Source: Sulfitobacter indolifex (lineage in GTDB: Bacteria; Pseudomonadota; Alphaproteobacteria; Rhodobacterales; Rhodobacteraceae). From it: 64,000 nucleotides of DNA. Within the stretch, counting starts at the first letter, position 1; each line of letters opens with the position of its first letter. The stretch lies in NCBI RefSeq assembly GCF_022788655.1, contig NZ_CP084951.1, positions 1,240,001 to 1,304,000 of the forward strand, written 5' to 3'. Both the position numbers and the translations under genes were made by a program. Below, one piece after another: positions 8,419 to 18,554 of the stretch. The notes beneath the pieces were generated by a model, which did not search any database, had not been told where the DNA came from, and saw only the letters and a program-made list of their open reading frames with translations.

Positions 8419-10830
8419 ATGTTAGAGCCACTGAACGCATCCTACCCGGTGCTTCCGCTGCGCGACATCGTCGTGTTTCCACACATGATCGTGCCGCTTT
8501 TCGTTGGCCGCGAAAAATCCGTCCGCGCCCTTGAAGAGGTGATGGCGGACGACAAACAGATTCTGCTTTCCAGCCAGATCGACCCCTCCGAGGATGATCC
8601 AGACACCGCCGGTATCTTCAAAGCGGGCGTGCTGGCCAATGTGCTGCAACTGCTGAAATTGCCCGATGGTACCGTCAAGGTGCTGGTCGAAGGTCAGGCG
8701 CGCGTGCGCATCACCGAATACCTCGACAACGACAACTTCTTTGAGGCCCGCGCCGAGTATCTGACCGAGATGCCGGGCGACGCCGCCACCACTCAAGCGC
8801 TGCTGCGCACGGTGGCGGATGAGTTTGAGCGTTACGCCAAGGTCAAGAAAAACGTCCCCGAAGAAGCGCTCGCCGCCGTGGGCGAAAGCGCCGAGCCTGC
8901 ACGTCTGGCGGACCTCGTGGCTGGCCACCTCGGCATTGAGGTTGAGCAAAAGCAAGACCTGCTGGAAACGCTGAGCATTTCTGAGCGTCTGGAGAAGGTC
9001 TACGGCCTGATGCAGGGCGAAATGTCCGTGCTGCAGGTTGAGAAAAAGATCAAGACCCGCGTCAAATCCCAGATGGAGCGCACGCAGCGCGAATACTATC
9101 TGAATGAGCAGATGAAGGCCATTCAGCAGGAGTTGGGTGACGGCGAAGACGGCAAGAACGAAGTCGCTGAGCTGGAAGCCCGCGTGGCCGAGACCAAGCT
9201 GAGCAAAGAAGCCCGCGAAAAGGCCGATGCCGAGATCAAAAAGCTCAAGAACATGAGCCCGATGTCTGCCGAAGCCACTGTCGTGCGCAACTACCTCGAT
9301 TGGATGCTGTCGATCCCATGGGGCGTGAAATCGCGCGTTAAGAAAGACCTCGGCAAGGCGCAAAAGGTGCTGGATGACGATCACTATGGCCTTGAGAAGG
9401 TCAAAGAGCGGATCGTCGAATACCTCGCCGTGCAGCAGCGCTCGACCAAGATGAAAGGCCCGATCATGTGCCTCGTCGGCCCTCCGGGCGTCGGCAAGAC
9501 GTCTTTGGGCAAATCGGTCGCCAAGGCCACGGGGCGCGAGTTTATCCGCATTTCGCTGGGCGGCGTGCGTGACGAATCTGAGATCCGCGGCCACCGTCGG
9601 ACCTATATCGGCTCTATGCCCGGCAAGATCATTCAGGCGCTGAAAAAGGCGAAAACCACGAACCCGCTTATCCTGCTTGACGAGATCGACAAGATGGGGC
9701 AGGACTTCCGTGGTGACCCCGCTTCGGCGATGCTGGAAGTGCTTGATCCCGAACAGAACGGCACCTTCGTGGACCACTATCTCGAAGTGGAATATGACCT
9801 GTCGAACGTGATGTTCCTGACCACCTCGAACAGCTACAACATGCCCGGGCCGCTTTTGGACCGGATGGAGATCATCCCGCTTTCGGGCTACACCGAAGAC
9901 GAAAAGCGCGAGATCGCCAAGCAGCATTTGGTGCAAAAGCAGATCAAGAACCACGGCCTGAAAGAGAAGGAGTTCAAGATTGAGGACTCCGCTCTGACCG
10001 GCATGATCCGCTACTACACCCGCGAGGCTGGCGTGCGGAACCTTGAGCGTGAGATTGCCAAGGTGGCGCGCAAGTCGCTGACCAAGATCGTCAAGAAAGA
10101 GGCCGAGAATGTTACCGTCACTGGTGACAACCTCGAAGACTTCCTTGGTGTGCGCAAGCACCGCTACGGTCTGGCCGAGGAAAAAGACCAGATCGGTGTC
10201 GTGACCGGGCTGGCCTATACCTCCGTGGGCGGTGAATTGCTTCAGATCGAAGCGCTGCGCCTGCCGGGCAAAGGTCGGATGAAGACCACCGGCAAGCTGG
10301 GCGATGTGATGAAGGAAAGCATCGACGCGGCCAGCTCCTATGTCCGTTCGATCAGCCCACAGATTGGGGTGAAACCGCCGAAGTTCGACACGCTGGATAT
10401 CCACGTGCACGTGCCCGACGGTGCCACGCCCAAAGACGGCCCCTCGGCCGGTCTGGCGATGGTGACCTCGATTGTGTCGGTGCTGACGCAGATCCCCGTG
10501 CGGCGCGACATTGCGATGACCGGCGAAGTCTCTCTGCGCGGCAATGCGATGCCCATCGGCGGGTTGAAAGAAAAGCTTCTCGCAGCCCTGCGCGGCGGCA
10601 TCACCACGGTGCTGATCCCGCAGGAAAACGAGAAAGACCTGCCGGATATTCCGGACAACGTGAAAGAAGGGCTGACCATCATTCCGGTGAACCACGTATC
10701 CGAGGTGCTGGAGCATGCGCTGGTGAGCAAGCCAAAGGCGATTGAATGGGATGAAGCGGCCCAAGAGGCCGCCGAGGCCGCCGCGATAAAAGCCCGCGCT
10801 GGCGGCATGGATGCGACCACCACCCACTAA
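8419..10830 (+). CDS. lon: ATP-dependent endopeptidase La (Lon)
   Basis: 803 residues from the ATG at 8419. This start is spaced 8 bp from AAGG, while the in-frame TTG at 8413 is too close to it. Domains in order: LON substrate-binding domain (about 10-205), coiled linker with [14 protein letters not shown] (about 225-245), AAA+ module with Walker [14 protein letters not shown] (about 354-366) and Walker [12 protein letters not shown], and the proteolytic domain with nucleophile Ser676 in KDGPSAG and partner Lys719 in GLKEKLL. All catalytic elements are intact. Lon degrades misfolded and regulatory proteins in the cytoplasm. The long open frame on the opposite strand is a codon-bias shadow. 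Confidence 0.97.
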   Translation: MLEPLNASYPVLPLRDIVVFPHMIVPLFVGREKSVRALEEVMADDKQILLSSQIDPSEDDPDTAGIFKAGVLANVLQLLKLPDGTVKVLVEGQARVRITEYLDNDNFFEARAEYLTEMPGDAATTQALLRTVADEFERYAKVKKNVPEEALAAVGESAEPARLADLVAGHLGIEVEQKQDLLETLSISERLEKVYGLMQGEMSVLQVEKKIKTRVKSQMERTQREYYLNEQMKAIQQELGDGEDGKNEVAELEARVAETKLSKEAREKADAEIKKLKNMSPMSAEATVVRNYLDWMLSIPWGVKSRVKKDLGKAQKVLDDDHYGLEKVKERIVEYLAVQQRSTKMKGPIMCLVGPPGVGKTSLGKSVAKATGREFIRISLGGVRDESEIRGHRRTYIGSMPGKIIQALKKAKTTNPLILLDEIDKMGQDFRGDPASAMLEVLDPEQNGTFVDHYLEVEYDLSNVMFLTTSNSYNMPGPLLDRMEIIPLSGYTEDEKREIAKQHLVQKQIKNHGLKEKEFKIEDSALTGMIRYYTREAGVRNLEREIAKVARKSLTKIVKKEAENVTVTGDNLEDFLGVRKHRYGLAEEKDQIGVVTGLAYTSVGGELLQIEALRLPGKGRMKTTGKLGDVMKESIDAASSYVRSISPQIGVKPPKFDTLDIHVHVPDGATPKDGPSAGLAMVTSIVSVLTQIPVRRDIAMTGEVSLRGNAMPIGGLKEKLLAALRGGITTVLIPQENEKDLPDIPDNVKEGLTIIPVNHVSEVLEHALVSKPKAIEWDEAAQEAAEAAAIKARAGGMDATTTH

Positions 10831-10856
10831 GGTTAGGTCCTTACTACAAATCAGAA

Positions 10857-10883
10857 ACGCGCGCCTTCCGGGGCGCGCGTTTT
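10857..10883 (+). terminator. Rho-independent terminator of lon
   Basis: ACGCGCGCC (10857-10865) pairs with GGCGCGCGT (10872-10880), a 9-bp GC-rich stem with a 6-nt loop, followed by TTTT. It lies 27 bp past the lon stop. Confidence 0.75.
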
Positions 10884-10944
10884 CCGTTGAAGTGACGGGT
10901 GTGGTCGCGCCCATATTCTCGAGTGATTTTTGCGCAAACCCCTC

Positions 10945-10973
10945 TTGCATGCCTCGCCGCAATTGGCTACTTC
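10945..10973 (+). promoter_or_regulatory. Putative sigma-70 promoter of tRNA-Val(CAC)
   Basis: TTGCAT (10945-10950) and TACTTC (10968-10973) are separated by 17 bp, and the mature tRNA begins 10 bp later. The same layout (TTG-rich -35, 16-18 bp, TA-starting -10) recurs upstream of the other tRNA genes in this window. Confidence 0.45.
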
Positions 10974-10982
10974 GCCCCGCAA

Positions 10983-11057
10983 GGGTGATTAGCTCAGTGG
11001 TAGAGCGCTTCGTTCACATCGAAGATGTCAGGAGTTCAAATCTCTTATCACCCACCA
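10983..11057 (+). tRNA. tRNA-Val (CAC)
   Basis: Cloverleaf read directly: acceptor GGGTGAT pairs with ATCACCC, the D-arm has AGCTCAGTGGTAGAGC, the anticodon stem CTTCG/CGAAG encloses loop TTCACAT giving anticodon CAC, and the T-arm contains GTTCAAATC. The CCA end is encoded. It is a single gene between lon and the histidine phosphatase. Confidence 0.93.
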
Positions 11058-11253
11058 TTTCCTATACTCATCTGATTACATGTGGCCCGCGCGGCTGCAG
11101 CATGGGTCTGGCACTTGGCCCGCAAACTGCCCTATACCAAGCCCAAACCGGCGGAGTGAGCATGTCAGTACACCCTAAAGCCTGGCTTCCGTGCCATGGT
11201 CGAAATGGTTGGAACAGATCGCTCTGCCTGGAAGGTCAGCGCGACATGACCCG

Positions 11254-11823
11254 ATGAGCAACTATCCGACCCTTTATATTTTGCGGCATGGAGAGACGGA
11301 GTGGAACCTCGCCAACCGGCTTCAGGGGCATTTCGATTCCCGCTTGACCGAAACGGGTCGCGCGCAGGCCGCAGCACAAAACGCGATCCTGCGGCGGTGC
11401 AATTTGTCGGGTTTTTCTGCTCTCAGCAGCCCACAAGGGCGGGCGCTCATCACAGCGCAGATCGCGCTTGATGGGCTTGGCATTGATCTGGCGACCGACG
11501 CGCAGCTTGCTGAGATCGGGATCGGAGCTTGGGCAGGCGAAAGTCGCGAGGCTTTACTCCGGCAAACCCCCGCCGCGCGTGATTCCTATGATCTTTATGA
11601 ACACGCCCCCGAAGGCGAAGGATTCGCCGCCCTCTATCAGCGTTGTCGTGCCTTTCTCGACAGTTTGACCGGCCCCCATGTGCTGGTGACCCACGGCATC
11701 ACCTCGCGCATGTTACGGCTTATTTTATTAGGCCGCGACCTTGCCGTGCTGCGTGATATGCAAGGCGGGCAGGGGGTTGTATTCCACCTTGAGGGCGGTC
11801 AGCAAAAAAGGCTGACATTATAG
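11254..11823 (+). CDS. Histidine phosphatase family protein (phosphoglycerate-mutase-like)
   Basis: 189 residues from the ATG at 11254. The longer in-frame start at 11191 would add 21 residues ahead of the conserved YILRHGETEWN. The RHG motif (phospho-accepting histidine) is at about residues 11-13, followed by SPQGRALITAQ, the E-loop region EIGIGAWAGE, and the second histidine in VLVTHGITSRML. It is therefore a likely active branch-1 histidine phosphatase of the GpmB/CobC-like type. The substrate is not predictable and no cobalamin or glycolysis genes flank it. A weak hairpin (GTCAGC at 11798 with GCTGAC at 11811) overlaps the stop codon. Confidence 0.88.
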   Translation: MSNYPTLYILRHGETEWNLANRLQGHFDSRLTETGRAQAAAQNAILRRCNLSGFSALSSPQGRALITAQIALDGLGIDLATDAQLAEIGIGAWAGESREALLRQTPAARDSYDLYEHAPEGEGFAALYQRCRAFLDSLTGPHVLVTHGITSRMLRLILLGRDLAVLRDMQGGQGVVFHLEGGQQKRLTL

Positions 11824-11825
11824 GG

Positions 11826-11855
11826 TTGAAGCCCGCCCCCACCTTGCGCTATGAG
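11826..11855 (+). promoter_or_regulatory. Putative sigma-70 promoter of tRNA-Val(TAC) and its repeat array
   Basis: TTGAAG (11826-11831), an 18-bp spacer and TATGAG (11850-11855), ending 9 bp before the mature tRNA. Confidence 0.4.
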
Positions 11856-11864
11856 GGCCAAGTC

Positions 11865-12282
<418 letters not shown>

Positions 12283-12587
12283 TGTCCTCTCGCTAAATGC
12301 GCTTGTCGCAAAGTCTCTGAGGGTATGCTCTATCTATCGCCGGAACGTGTCATTCGCGTTCTGTAGCTCGGCTATTGAGCCCTAGTCTGCTACGTATCTG
12401 ATGGCTAGAACCATAAGTGATCCGCTGGCCATCTTTGCCGATGCGGGTGCCGTAGACGCTAAGGGAAGCAGCGGCGGTGAGCCTTTGTTCTTGCCGTATG
12501 GTTTGGCGTTGGAAGAAGGGCCCAACCCGCGCAATAAACGCCACAAACAGGCAATACGAAAATTTCGCATTTTCGCGCAAACCGCGC
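12283..12587. other. No recognisable gene (about 300 bp)
   Basis: Stretch between the repeat array and the promoter of the first tRNA-Asp. Short frames exist on both strands but none shows a ribosome binding site, family motif or convincing codon pattern. Confidence 0.5.
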
Positions 12588-12616
12588 TTGACGGCAGAGC
12601 GCCCCCACCATAGAAC
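12588..12616 (+). promoter_or_regulatory. Sigma-70-type promoter of the first tRNA-Asp
   Basis: TTGACG (12588-12593), a 17-bp spacer and TAGAAC (12611-12616), 37 bp before the mature tRNA. The context CGCTTGACG is shared with the promoter of the second tRNA-Asp. Confidence 0.5.
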
Positions 12617-12653
12617 ACCCAAACGCTTCGGGGTGACCCGGAGAGTGCAGCGG

Positions 12654-12730
12654 GCGGTTGTAGCTCAGTTGGTTAGAGTACCGGCCTGTCACGCCGGGGG
12701 TCGCGGGTTCGAGCCCCGTCAACCGCGCCA
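12654..12730 (+). tRNA. tRNA-Asp (GTC), copy 1
   Basis: Acceptor GCGGTTG pairs with CAACCGC; discriminator G and CCA are encoded. Anticodon stem CCGGC/GCCGG with loop CTGTCAC gives anticodon GTC. The T-arm GCGGGTTCGAGCCCCGT is intact. It differs from copy 2 by a single base in the D-loop region (GTTGG against GCTGG). Confidence 0.95.
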
Positions 12731-12744
12731 CCGCTGCCTGAAAA

Positions 12745-12770
12745 GGGGACCTCTTCGAGGTCCCTTTTTT
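12745..12770 (+). terminator. Rho-independent terminator after tRNA-Asp copy 1
   Basis: GGGACCTC and GAGGTCCC form an 8-bp stem with a minimal loop (TTC), followed directly by TTTTTT. It lies 15 bp past the tRNA CCA. Confidence 0.85.
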
Positions 12771-12841
12771 CGTTTCTAACCCCTGGAAAATCTGCCGCAG
12801 AACTTCTTTTCACAAAGACGAATTTTCTCGCTCAAATACGC

Positions 12842-12870
12842 TTGACGCCCCCCGCCCCTTGGCCTATTCC
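12842..12870 (+). promoter_or_regulatory. Sigma-70-type promoter of the second tRNA-Asp
   Basis: TTGACG (12842-12847), a 17-bp spacer and TATTCC (12865-12870), 11 bp before the mature tRNA. Its presence shows that the second copy has its own promoter, separate from copy 1, which is terminated at 12770. Confidence 0.55.
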
Positions 12871-12881
12871 GCCCACATCGC

Positions 12882-12958
12882 GCGGTTGTAGCTCAGCTGG
12901 TTAGAGTACCGGCCTGTCACGCCGGGGGTCGCGGGTTCGAGCCCCGTCAACCGCGCCA
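12882..12958 (+). tRNA. tRNA-Asp (GTC), copy 2
   Basis: Same cloverleaf as copy 1 apart from one D-loop-region base: acceptor GCGGTTG/CAACCGC, anticodon GTC, encoded CCA. It has its own promoter and converges on the peptidase gene at 13085. Confidence 0.95.
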
Positions 12959-13052
12959 CTTTATTCCTATCATCTATGATTAGATTTGCCCCTCCGGGCA
13001 GAGCGCCAGTTTGCGTAGCGTACCAATGCACACGCATGCACAGTCGCGTGTT

Positions 13053-13079
13053 GGGTGACCGGGCAGGCCCGATCACCCC
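13053..13079 (-). terminator. Hairpin terminator after the M20 peptidase
   Basis: GGGTGACCGGGC and GCCCGATCACCC form a 12-bp stem with one mismatch and a very short loop, 6 bp beyond the peptidase stop. It lies between two converging units (tRNA-Asp and peptidase) and may serve both. There is no clear U-tract on either strand. Confidence 0.45.
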
Positions 13080-13084
13080 AAATT

Positions 13085-14455
13085 TCAGGTCAGTGCGTCA
13101 AGGATTCGCGCCCAAGAGCGGATGCCCTTGTGAAAGCTTTCCATGTCGTATTTTTCGTTCGGTGAATGGATTTGGTCGTCGTCCTTGCCAAAGCCGATGA
13201 GCATGGGTTCGGTGCCCAAGATGCTTTGAAAATAGCCAGCAATCGGAATCGACCCGCCGCAGCCGATATAGGCCGCCGGAATCTGCCATTCATCGCTGAG
13301 CGCTTTGCGTGCAGGCTCGAACATCGGGTGACCAGTCTCGACACCTGAGGCCGGGCCAGCGCCGTGGCCGGAGAACTCCACCGTACAATCCTCGGGCAGC
13401 ATCTCTCGCACCATTGTGCGGAAGCTCTCGCGGATGGCGAACGGGTCTTGTGTGCCGACAAGGCGGAAGCTGATCTTTGCGTGGGCCTGCGAGGGCAGGA
13501 CGGTCTTGAACCCGTCCCCTGTATAGCCGCCCCAGATGCCGTTGACGTCACAGGTCGGGCGCGACCAGATCATCTCGAGCGGGGTGCGGTCTTGCTCGCC
13601 TGCGGGTTTGCTTAGGCCCACGTCGCCAAGGAAGGCGGCATGGTCAAAGGACAAACCCTGCCACTGCGCCTCTAGCTCTTCGGGCAGGTCAGGCACGCCA
13701 TCATAGAAGCCGGGGACGGTGATGCGGCCCTCGTCGTCATGCAGGGACGCCACTACCTTGCTCAACACCCGGATCGGGTTCATCGCGATGCCGCCGAACA
13801 TGCCGGAATGCAGGTCTTTATCGGGAGCCGTGATCGTCAACTCTTCGCCCAAAAGCCCGCGCAACATGGTGACGATGGCCGGCGTCTTAGATTCGAACAG
13901 CCCGGTGTCGCAGATCATCGCCACATCGGCTTTCAGTTCCTCGGCGTTTTCCTTCATGAAGGGGATCAGCGAGGGCGAGCCGGACTCCTCTTCGCCTTCA
14001 AGGAAGAAGGTGATGCGGCAGGGCCAATCGCCCTTTACTTCTTTCCACGCGCGCAGGGCTTCAAGGATGGTCATCAACTGGCCCTTGTCGTCAGCGGCCC
14101 CACGGCCCCGGATCACGCGGCCCTTGTCGGTGTCTTCAATGGCGGGATCGAACGGGTCACGGTCCCACAGGTTCAGCGGATCAACCGGCTGCACGTCGTA
14201 GTGGCCGTAAAACAGCAGGTGCGGCTTGCCTTCACCGACATGGCCCACAACCATCGGATGGCCCGGCGTGGCGCGCTTTTCGGCCTCCACACCCATGGAT
14301 TTAAGATCAGCCACCAGCCAATCGGCGGCGCGGTCGCAATCGGCCTTAAAGGCCGGATCGGTTGAGATCGACGGGATGCGCAGCAGCTCTAGCAGGCGGT
14401 CTGTTGCGGCGGGCAGATCGTTGTCGATCTGGGTGAGAACATCGTCGAGGGACAT
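13085..14455 (-). CDS. M20/M28-type zinc dipeptidase
   Basis: 456 residues, cytoplasmic (no signal peptide). Zinc-ligand motifs of M20 peptidases are in order: FYGHYDVQP (about 81-89), RGRGAADDKGQ (about 115-125), and FLEGEEESGSPS (about 150-161) with the catalytic and bridging glutamates. A dimerisation insert follows with LHSGMFGG, then the C-terminal HSPNEKYDMESF with the last metal histidine. The motif set matches the dipeptidase/carnosinase-like subgroup of M20 rather than ArgE or DapE. It likely hydrolyses dipeptides. It is the only gene in its unit, with a terminator hairpin behind it. Confidence 0.9.
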   Translation of the reverse strand: MSLDDVLTQIDNDLPAATDRLLELLRIPSISTDPAFKADCDRAADWLVADLKSMGVEAEKRATPGHPMVVGHVGEGKPHLLFYGHYDVQPVDPLNLWDRDPFDPAIEDTDKGRVIRGRGAADDKGQLMTILEALRAWKEVKGDWPCRITFFLEGEEESGSPSLIPFMKENAEELKADVAMICDTGLFESKTPAIVTMLRGLLGEELTITAPDKDLHSGMFGGIAMNPIRVLSKVVASLHDDEGRITVPGFYDGVPDLPEELEAQWQGLSFDHAAFLGDVGLSKPAGEQDRTPLEMIWSRPTCDVNGIWGGYTGDGFKTVLPSQAHAKISFRLVGTQDPFAIRESFRTMVREMLPEDCTVEFSGHGAGPASGVETGHPMFEPARKALSDEWQIPAAYIGCGGSIPIAGYFQSILGTEPMLIGFGKDDDQIHSPNEKYDMESFHKGIRSWARILDALT

Positions 14456-14535
14456 GGCTTAAATTCCTTGCGCTGTGATTTCGGCGCGAAGGTATCAGGC
14501 GGGCAGGGCGTGTCCAGTGGCCGCAGGGCAGGGGC

Positions 14536-15612
14536 TTAGAACGTGAGCGAGAGGCGGCTGCCTTCGGGCGTGAGACTGTGATCCACCTGCGCATCCAACT
14601 GCGAGGCCGCCGCCGCCATCAAGGTCTGGCCAATGCTGTCTGGGCGCCGCTTGCCCTCGTTTTTTGAGCCGATGCCATTGTCTTTGCAGGCCAGACGGAA
14701 ATGCCCATCGCGCAGCGTCAGCTCGATTTCGATATGGCCGGGGCTGGCGTCGGGGAAGCCGTGTTTGATCGAATTGGCGGCAAACTCACTGATGATGAGC
14801 CCCAAAGATGAGGCCATATTAGAGCGCAGCGTGGCTTGATCGGCGCTATAGCTGATCTGCACATGACCCGGCGCGGTTTCTTGCAAAAGGCTCACAACTT
14901 TACCAAGGTATTTGCCTGCGTCGACCTCATCACGGCCCCCGCCGGATTGCAGCTCGCCATGAAGCGTCGCCATGGCGTTGACGCGGCGCTGGATGCCGTC
15001 GAGCACATTGACCGTAGCCTTGTCATCCAATTGCCGGGCGTGCAGCCGAACCATGGCCGACAATGTCTGAAGCGAGTTTTTAATGCGGTGATCGGCCTCG
15101 CTCATCAAGACGTCTTGTTGGCGCAGGGCAAGGCGCAGGTCTAACTGCTTCATCACCTGACGGGCCAGCACTGCGACGGTCTTGCGTTGCAAGGCAGTCA
15201 GCTGTCGCGGTTTGTTGTCCAGGATGCAAAGTGTGCCGAGCGGCAGCCCATCGGGGGCCACCAGTAAGGCACCTGCATAAAAACGCAGCCCATCGCCGTC
15301 GGTGCAAAGCGGGTTATCGGCCATACGGGGGTCTTGCAGCGTGTCGGGAATTTCCACAAAGGGGGCTTCTAGAATGGCATGAGAGCAAAGCGAGGTATCA
15401 AGCGGCGTTTCCCGTGCGTTCAAGCCAACCTCGGCCTTGAACCATTGCCGGTCCTTGTCGATCAGGTTGATCACTGAAATGGGCGCGTCACAGATCTCGG
15501 CCGCCAGCTCAACGATCTCGTTAAACTCCTCCTCGCGCGGGGTATCAAGAATGTCATAACTATAGAGCGTCCGAAGCCGCTGGTCCTGCTGTGGATGTGG
15601 ATTGGCGCGCAA
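14536..15612 (-). CDS. GAF-domain sensor histidine kinase (HisKA_2/HWE type)
   Basis: Domains: an N-terminal GAF domain (LYSYDILDTPREEEFNEIV to LGTLCILD), then a phospho-acceptor helix with EADHRIKNSLQTLSAM around residue 172, and an ATPase domain with the N-box EFAANSIKHG and a DNGIG G1 motif. The HRIKN-type H-box places it with the HisKA_2/HWE kinases, which in alphaproteobacteria often feed the general stress response or light and redox signalling. No transmembrane segment is seen, so it is probably a cytoplasmic sensor. Start: TTG at 15612 is preceded by AGAAAGGGG and matches the usual N-terminus just before the GAF domain. The frame is open to a GTG at 15732, which lacks a ribosome binding site. 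No response regulator is adjacent. Confidence 0.8.
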   Translation of the reverse strand: MRANPHPQQDQRLRTLYSYDILDTPREEEFNEIVELAAEICDAPISVINLIDKDRQWFKAEVGLNARETPLDTSLCSHAILEAPFVEIPDTLQDPRMADNPLCTDGDGLRFYAGALLVAPDGLPLGTLCILDNKPRQLTALQRKTVAVLARQVMKQLDLRLALRQQDVLMSEADHRIKNSLQTLSAMVRLHARQLDDKATVNVLDGIQRRVNAMATLHGELQSGGGRDEVDAGKYLGKVVSLLQETAPGHVQISYSADQATLRSNMASSLGLIISEFAANSIKHGFPDASPGHIEIELTLRDGHFRLACKDNGIGSKNEGKRRPDSIGQTLMAAAASQLDAQVDHSLTPEGSRLSLTF

Positions 15613-15833
15613 ATCAGGCCCCTTTCTGGGTTTCCCCTTGAAGACATGAAAGCGCCTGAAAAGACAAGCAGGCAAACCGCAATGGCCATCAATACGCCCA
15701 TTTGCCTGCGACAGTTCGCCCCGCAGGGGCACCGGATAAAAGATTGAAGCTTTGGTCTCAAATCTGTAACCATTCTAAAAGCTGAATATGGAGGGGCCGC
15801 CTCCTGTTCGCGCCAAGAAGATGGAGACGCGCA

Positions 15834-17057
15834 ATGGACTATAACGAGAAGCTCGACGCGGCGATTGCGCGCCTGCATGACGAAGGCCGCTACCGTACTT
15901 TCATCGACATTGAGCGCCGCAACGGCCAATTCCCCCATGCAGTCTGGACCAAGCCGGACGGCAGCCAGCAGGACATCACCGTTTGGTGCGGGAATGACTA
16001 CCTCGGCATGGGGCAGAACCCTGTCGTGTTAGAGGCGATGGAAGAAGCGTTGCGCGCAACCGGCGCAGGCTCGGGCGGCACGCGCAATATTTCGGGCACG
16101 ACAGTTTATCACAAAAAGCTAGAAGCTGAATTGGCCGATCTGCACGGCAAGGAAGCGGCGTTGCTGTTCACCTCCGCCTATATCGCCAACGATGCCACGC
16201 TCTCGACCTTGCCTAAACTGTTTCCGGGGCTGATCATCTATTCCGACGCGCTGAACCACGCGTCGATGATCGAAGGTGTGCGCCGCAATGGCGGGGCCAA
16301 GCGCATTTTCCGCCACAACGATCTGGACCACCTGCGCGAGTTGATGGAGGCCGATGATCCGGCCGCACCCAAGCTTATCGCATTTGAATCAATCTATTCG
16401 ATGGATGGTGATTTCGGCCCGATTGAGCAGATCTGCGATCTGGCCGATGAATTTGGCGCGCTGACTTATATCGACGAAGTGCACGCGGTGGGCATGTACG
16501 GCCCACGCGGGGCAGGGGTGGCCGAACGGGACCGTTTGATGCACCGCCTCGACATTATCAACGGCACGCTGGCCAAAGCCTACGGTGTCATGGGCGGCTA
16601 TATCGCAGCCTCGGCCAAGATGTGTGACGCGATCCGCTCCTATGCGCCGGGCTTCATCTTTACCACCTCATTGCCGCCTGCGGTTGCGGCGGGGGCGGCG
16701 GCCTCGGTGGCCTATCTAAAACGCGCGCCTGAGCTGCGTGAGAAGCATCAGCAGCAGGCCAAGGCATTGAAGCTGCGGCTAAAGGGATTGGGCCTGCCGA
16801 TCATCGACCATGGCAGCCACATCGTTCCCGTGATGGTGGGCAACCCGGTGCACACCAAGCTTTTGTCGGACATGCTGCTTGAAGATCACGGCATCTATGT
16901 CCAGCCGATCAATTTCCCAACCGTGCCGCGCGGAACAGAGCGGCTGCGTTTTACCCCGTCGCCCGTCCATGGACCCAAAGAAATGGACGCTCTCGTCCGC
17001 GGGATGGACACACTCTGGTCTCATTGTGCGCTGAATCGTGCCGAAGCTGCCGGATAA
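15834..17057 (+). CDS. hemA: 5-aminolevulinate synthase
   Basis: 407 residues; GGAG precedes the ATG at 15834. It is an alpha-oxoamine synthase of fold-type I. Visible are the glycine-rich [14 protein letters not shown] (about 77-90), [21 protein letters not shown] block (about 212-229), and the PLP lysine Lys248 in [14 protein letters not shown], the same number as in the Rhodobacter capsulatus enzyme. It condenses glycine and succinyl-CoA to 5-aminolevulinate, the first step of tetrapyrrole synthesis in alphaproteobacteria. It is divergent from the histidine kinase gene; the intergenic space of about 220 bp may hold regulatory sites, but none was recognised. Confidence 0.96.
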   Translation: MDYNEKLDAAIARLHDEGRYRTFIDIERRNGQFPHAVWTKPDGSQQDITVWCGNDYLGMGQNPVVLEAMEEALRATGAGSGGTRNISGTTVYHKKLEAELADLHGKEAALLFTSAYIANDATLSTLPKLFPGLIIYSDALNHASMIEGVRRNGGAKRIFRHNDLDHLRELMEADDPAAPKLIAFESIYSMDGDFGPIEQICDLADEFGALTYIDEVHAVGMYGPRGAGVAERDRLMHRLDIINGTLAKAYGVMGGYIAASAKMCDAIRSYAPGFIFTTSLPPAVAAGAAASVAYLKRAPELREKHQQQAKALKLRLKGLGLPIIDHGSHIVPVMVGNPVHTKLLSDMLLEDHGIYVQPINFPTVPRGTERLRFTPSPVHGPKEMDALVRGMDTLWSHCALNRAEAAG

Positions 17058-17178
17058 CGCAGCGCTATTCGTGTTTTGCGTTGTCTTGTGCTAGTCTTCT
17101 GTCAAGAAAAGGCTACATCCGAATCGTTGGGGCGTGTTTGGATGAAAGCTACGGGCACAATTGGGACAGGGCATATTG

Positions 17179-18468
17179 ATGATCGGGCGTTGGGCCTCCA
17201 AATCCGCTAAGGACGAGACAGTCGAACCCAAAGGGTTCGATGCATTCGAATTGCGGTTGGGGGATGTCATGCGTGGCGAACGCGCGACACTTGGTAAATC
17301 CCTGCTCGACGTACAGCGTGAACTTCGCATCAAAGCTTCCTATATTGCTGCCATTGAAAACTGCGATCCCGGTGCCTTTGACACGCCTGGGTTTATCGCG
17401 GGCTACGTGCGGTCCTATGCGCGCTACCTCAACATGGACCCCGATCGGGCCTTTACCGCCTTTTGCAAAGAATCCGGCTTTGCCGTTGCCCATGGCATGT
17501 CTGCCGAAGCCTCTGTCGTCAAAAAGCCCAGCTTTGAGGAACGGCGTAAGTCCGTGAAAGAAGACGACCTTTTTGCGCGGCCCAACACGCCCTTCGTGCC
17601 CACGGGTGACGGTCTTCTCAGCCGGATTGAGCCGGGTGCCGTAGGCTCCTCGATGGTGTTGATCGCGCTGATCTCGGCGATCGGATTTGGTGGCTGGACG
17701 GTGTTAAAAGAGGTGCAGCGTGTGCAGGTCGCACCGGTGGACCAAACGCCAATCGTTCTTTCTGACCTTGATCCGCTGGACGGCGCACTGGCCCGCGCGC
17801 CTGATACGGACGATGATTCCGCCGCCCCGCAAAGCGTTGAAAGCCCCCGCTCTGATGCGCTCGACCGGCTTTACCGTCCGCAGGCGCTGGACGTGCCTGT
17901 TCTAGTCGCCCGTGATGCGCCTATCGCATCTATCGATCCGCGCTCAGTCAGTAATTTCCCAACCCCCGACCGCCCCGAGCCGAGCGGTCAAGCCGCTGCC
18001 GTTGCAGAGAATGACACCATAAATAATGCCATTGACGAAGCCTTGATGCTTGCCAATGCCGACACCGACCTGCCCAAACCACAAGTGGTGGAGCCTTTGG
18101 GCGAAAAGGTCCGGATGGTTGCAGCCTACCCATCATGGGTGCGGGTGCGCGCAGCGGATGGGACTGTGATTTTCGAAGGCGTGATGAACAAGGGTGACAC
18201 TTGGGATGTCCCGGTCACCGAAGAGCCGCCAACCCTGCGCACTGGCGAATCCGGCGCGCTCTATTTTGCTATGGCCGATGGCTGCTTTGGCCCCGTTGGC
18301 GCGCGTGGCGCTGTGACCTCCAACGTGGCACTTCAGGCGCAAGCACTGGCTGACCGTTACCAACCGGTTGATCCCACGGCAGAACAGTCGCTCAGCCGGA
18401 TGTTCGCAGATTTGGAAGGCTCGCTTGATCCATCTGTACTGGCCGCGATGCCCTGCCAGGGGCAATAA
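17179..18468 (+). CDS. RodZ-like protein: cytoplasmic HTH, one membrane segment, periplasmic DUF4115 domain
   Basis: 429 residues from the ATG at 17179, which is preceded by GGGACAGGG; a TTG 18 bp upstream is also in frame. The HTH_25-type helix-turn-helix spans about 20-80 (LGKSLLDVQRELRIKASYIAAIE, then GFIAGYVRSYARYL). A disordered linker, a single membrane helix at about 158-176 (VLIALISAIGFGGWTVL), a long acidic proline-rich stretch and a C-terminal DUF4115 domain (YPSWVRVRAADGTVIFEG) follow. This is the RodZ architecture, which links MreB filaments to the cell wall machinery. It sits immediately upstream of ispG (86 bp), an arrangement common in proteobacteria. Confidence 0.85.
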   Translation: MIGRWASKSAKDETVEPKGFDAFELRLGDVMRGERATLGKSLLDVQRELRIKASYIAAIENCDPGAFDTPGFIAGYVRSYARYLNMDPDRAFTAFCKESGFAVAHGMSAEASVVKKPSFEERRKSVKEDDLFARPNTPFVPTGDGLLSRIEPGAVGSSMVLIALISAIGFGGWTVLKEVQRVQVAPVDQTPIVLSDLDPLDGALARAPDTDDDSAAPQSVESPRSDALDRLYRPQALDVPVLVARDAPIASIDPRSVSNFPTPDRPEPSGQAAAVAENDTINNAIDEALMLANADTDLPKPQVVEPLGEKVRMVAAYPSWVRVRAADGTVIFEGVMNKGDTWDVPVTEEPPTLRTGESGALYFAMADGCFGPVGARGAVTSNVALQAQALADRYQPVDPTAEQSLSRMFADLEGSLDPSVLAAMPCQGQ

Positions 18469-18554
18469 CCTCCCAACTTCCGCTTCCCATTGCACATGCG
18501 ACCCCGCCTGGCTAGGTAGGGGCTACTGCTCTCGATTTCGCGAAAGGTGTCATC

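Noticed and set aside
8422..10962. 846-codon open frame antisense to lon
   Set aside because: Codon-bias shadow of a highly expressed GC-rich gene; low-complexity His/Arg/Leu composition, no domain.
12401..12731. Small frames between the Val array and tRNA-Asp
   Set aside because: Overlap the tRNA promoter or the tRNA itself; no ribosome binding site.
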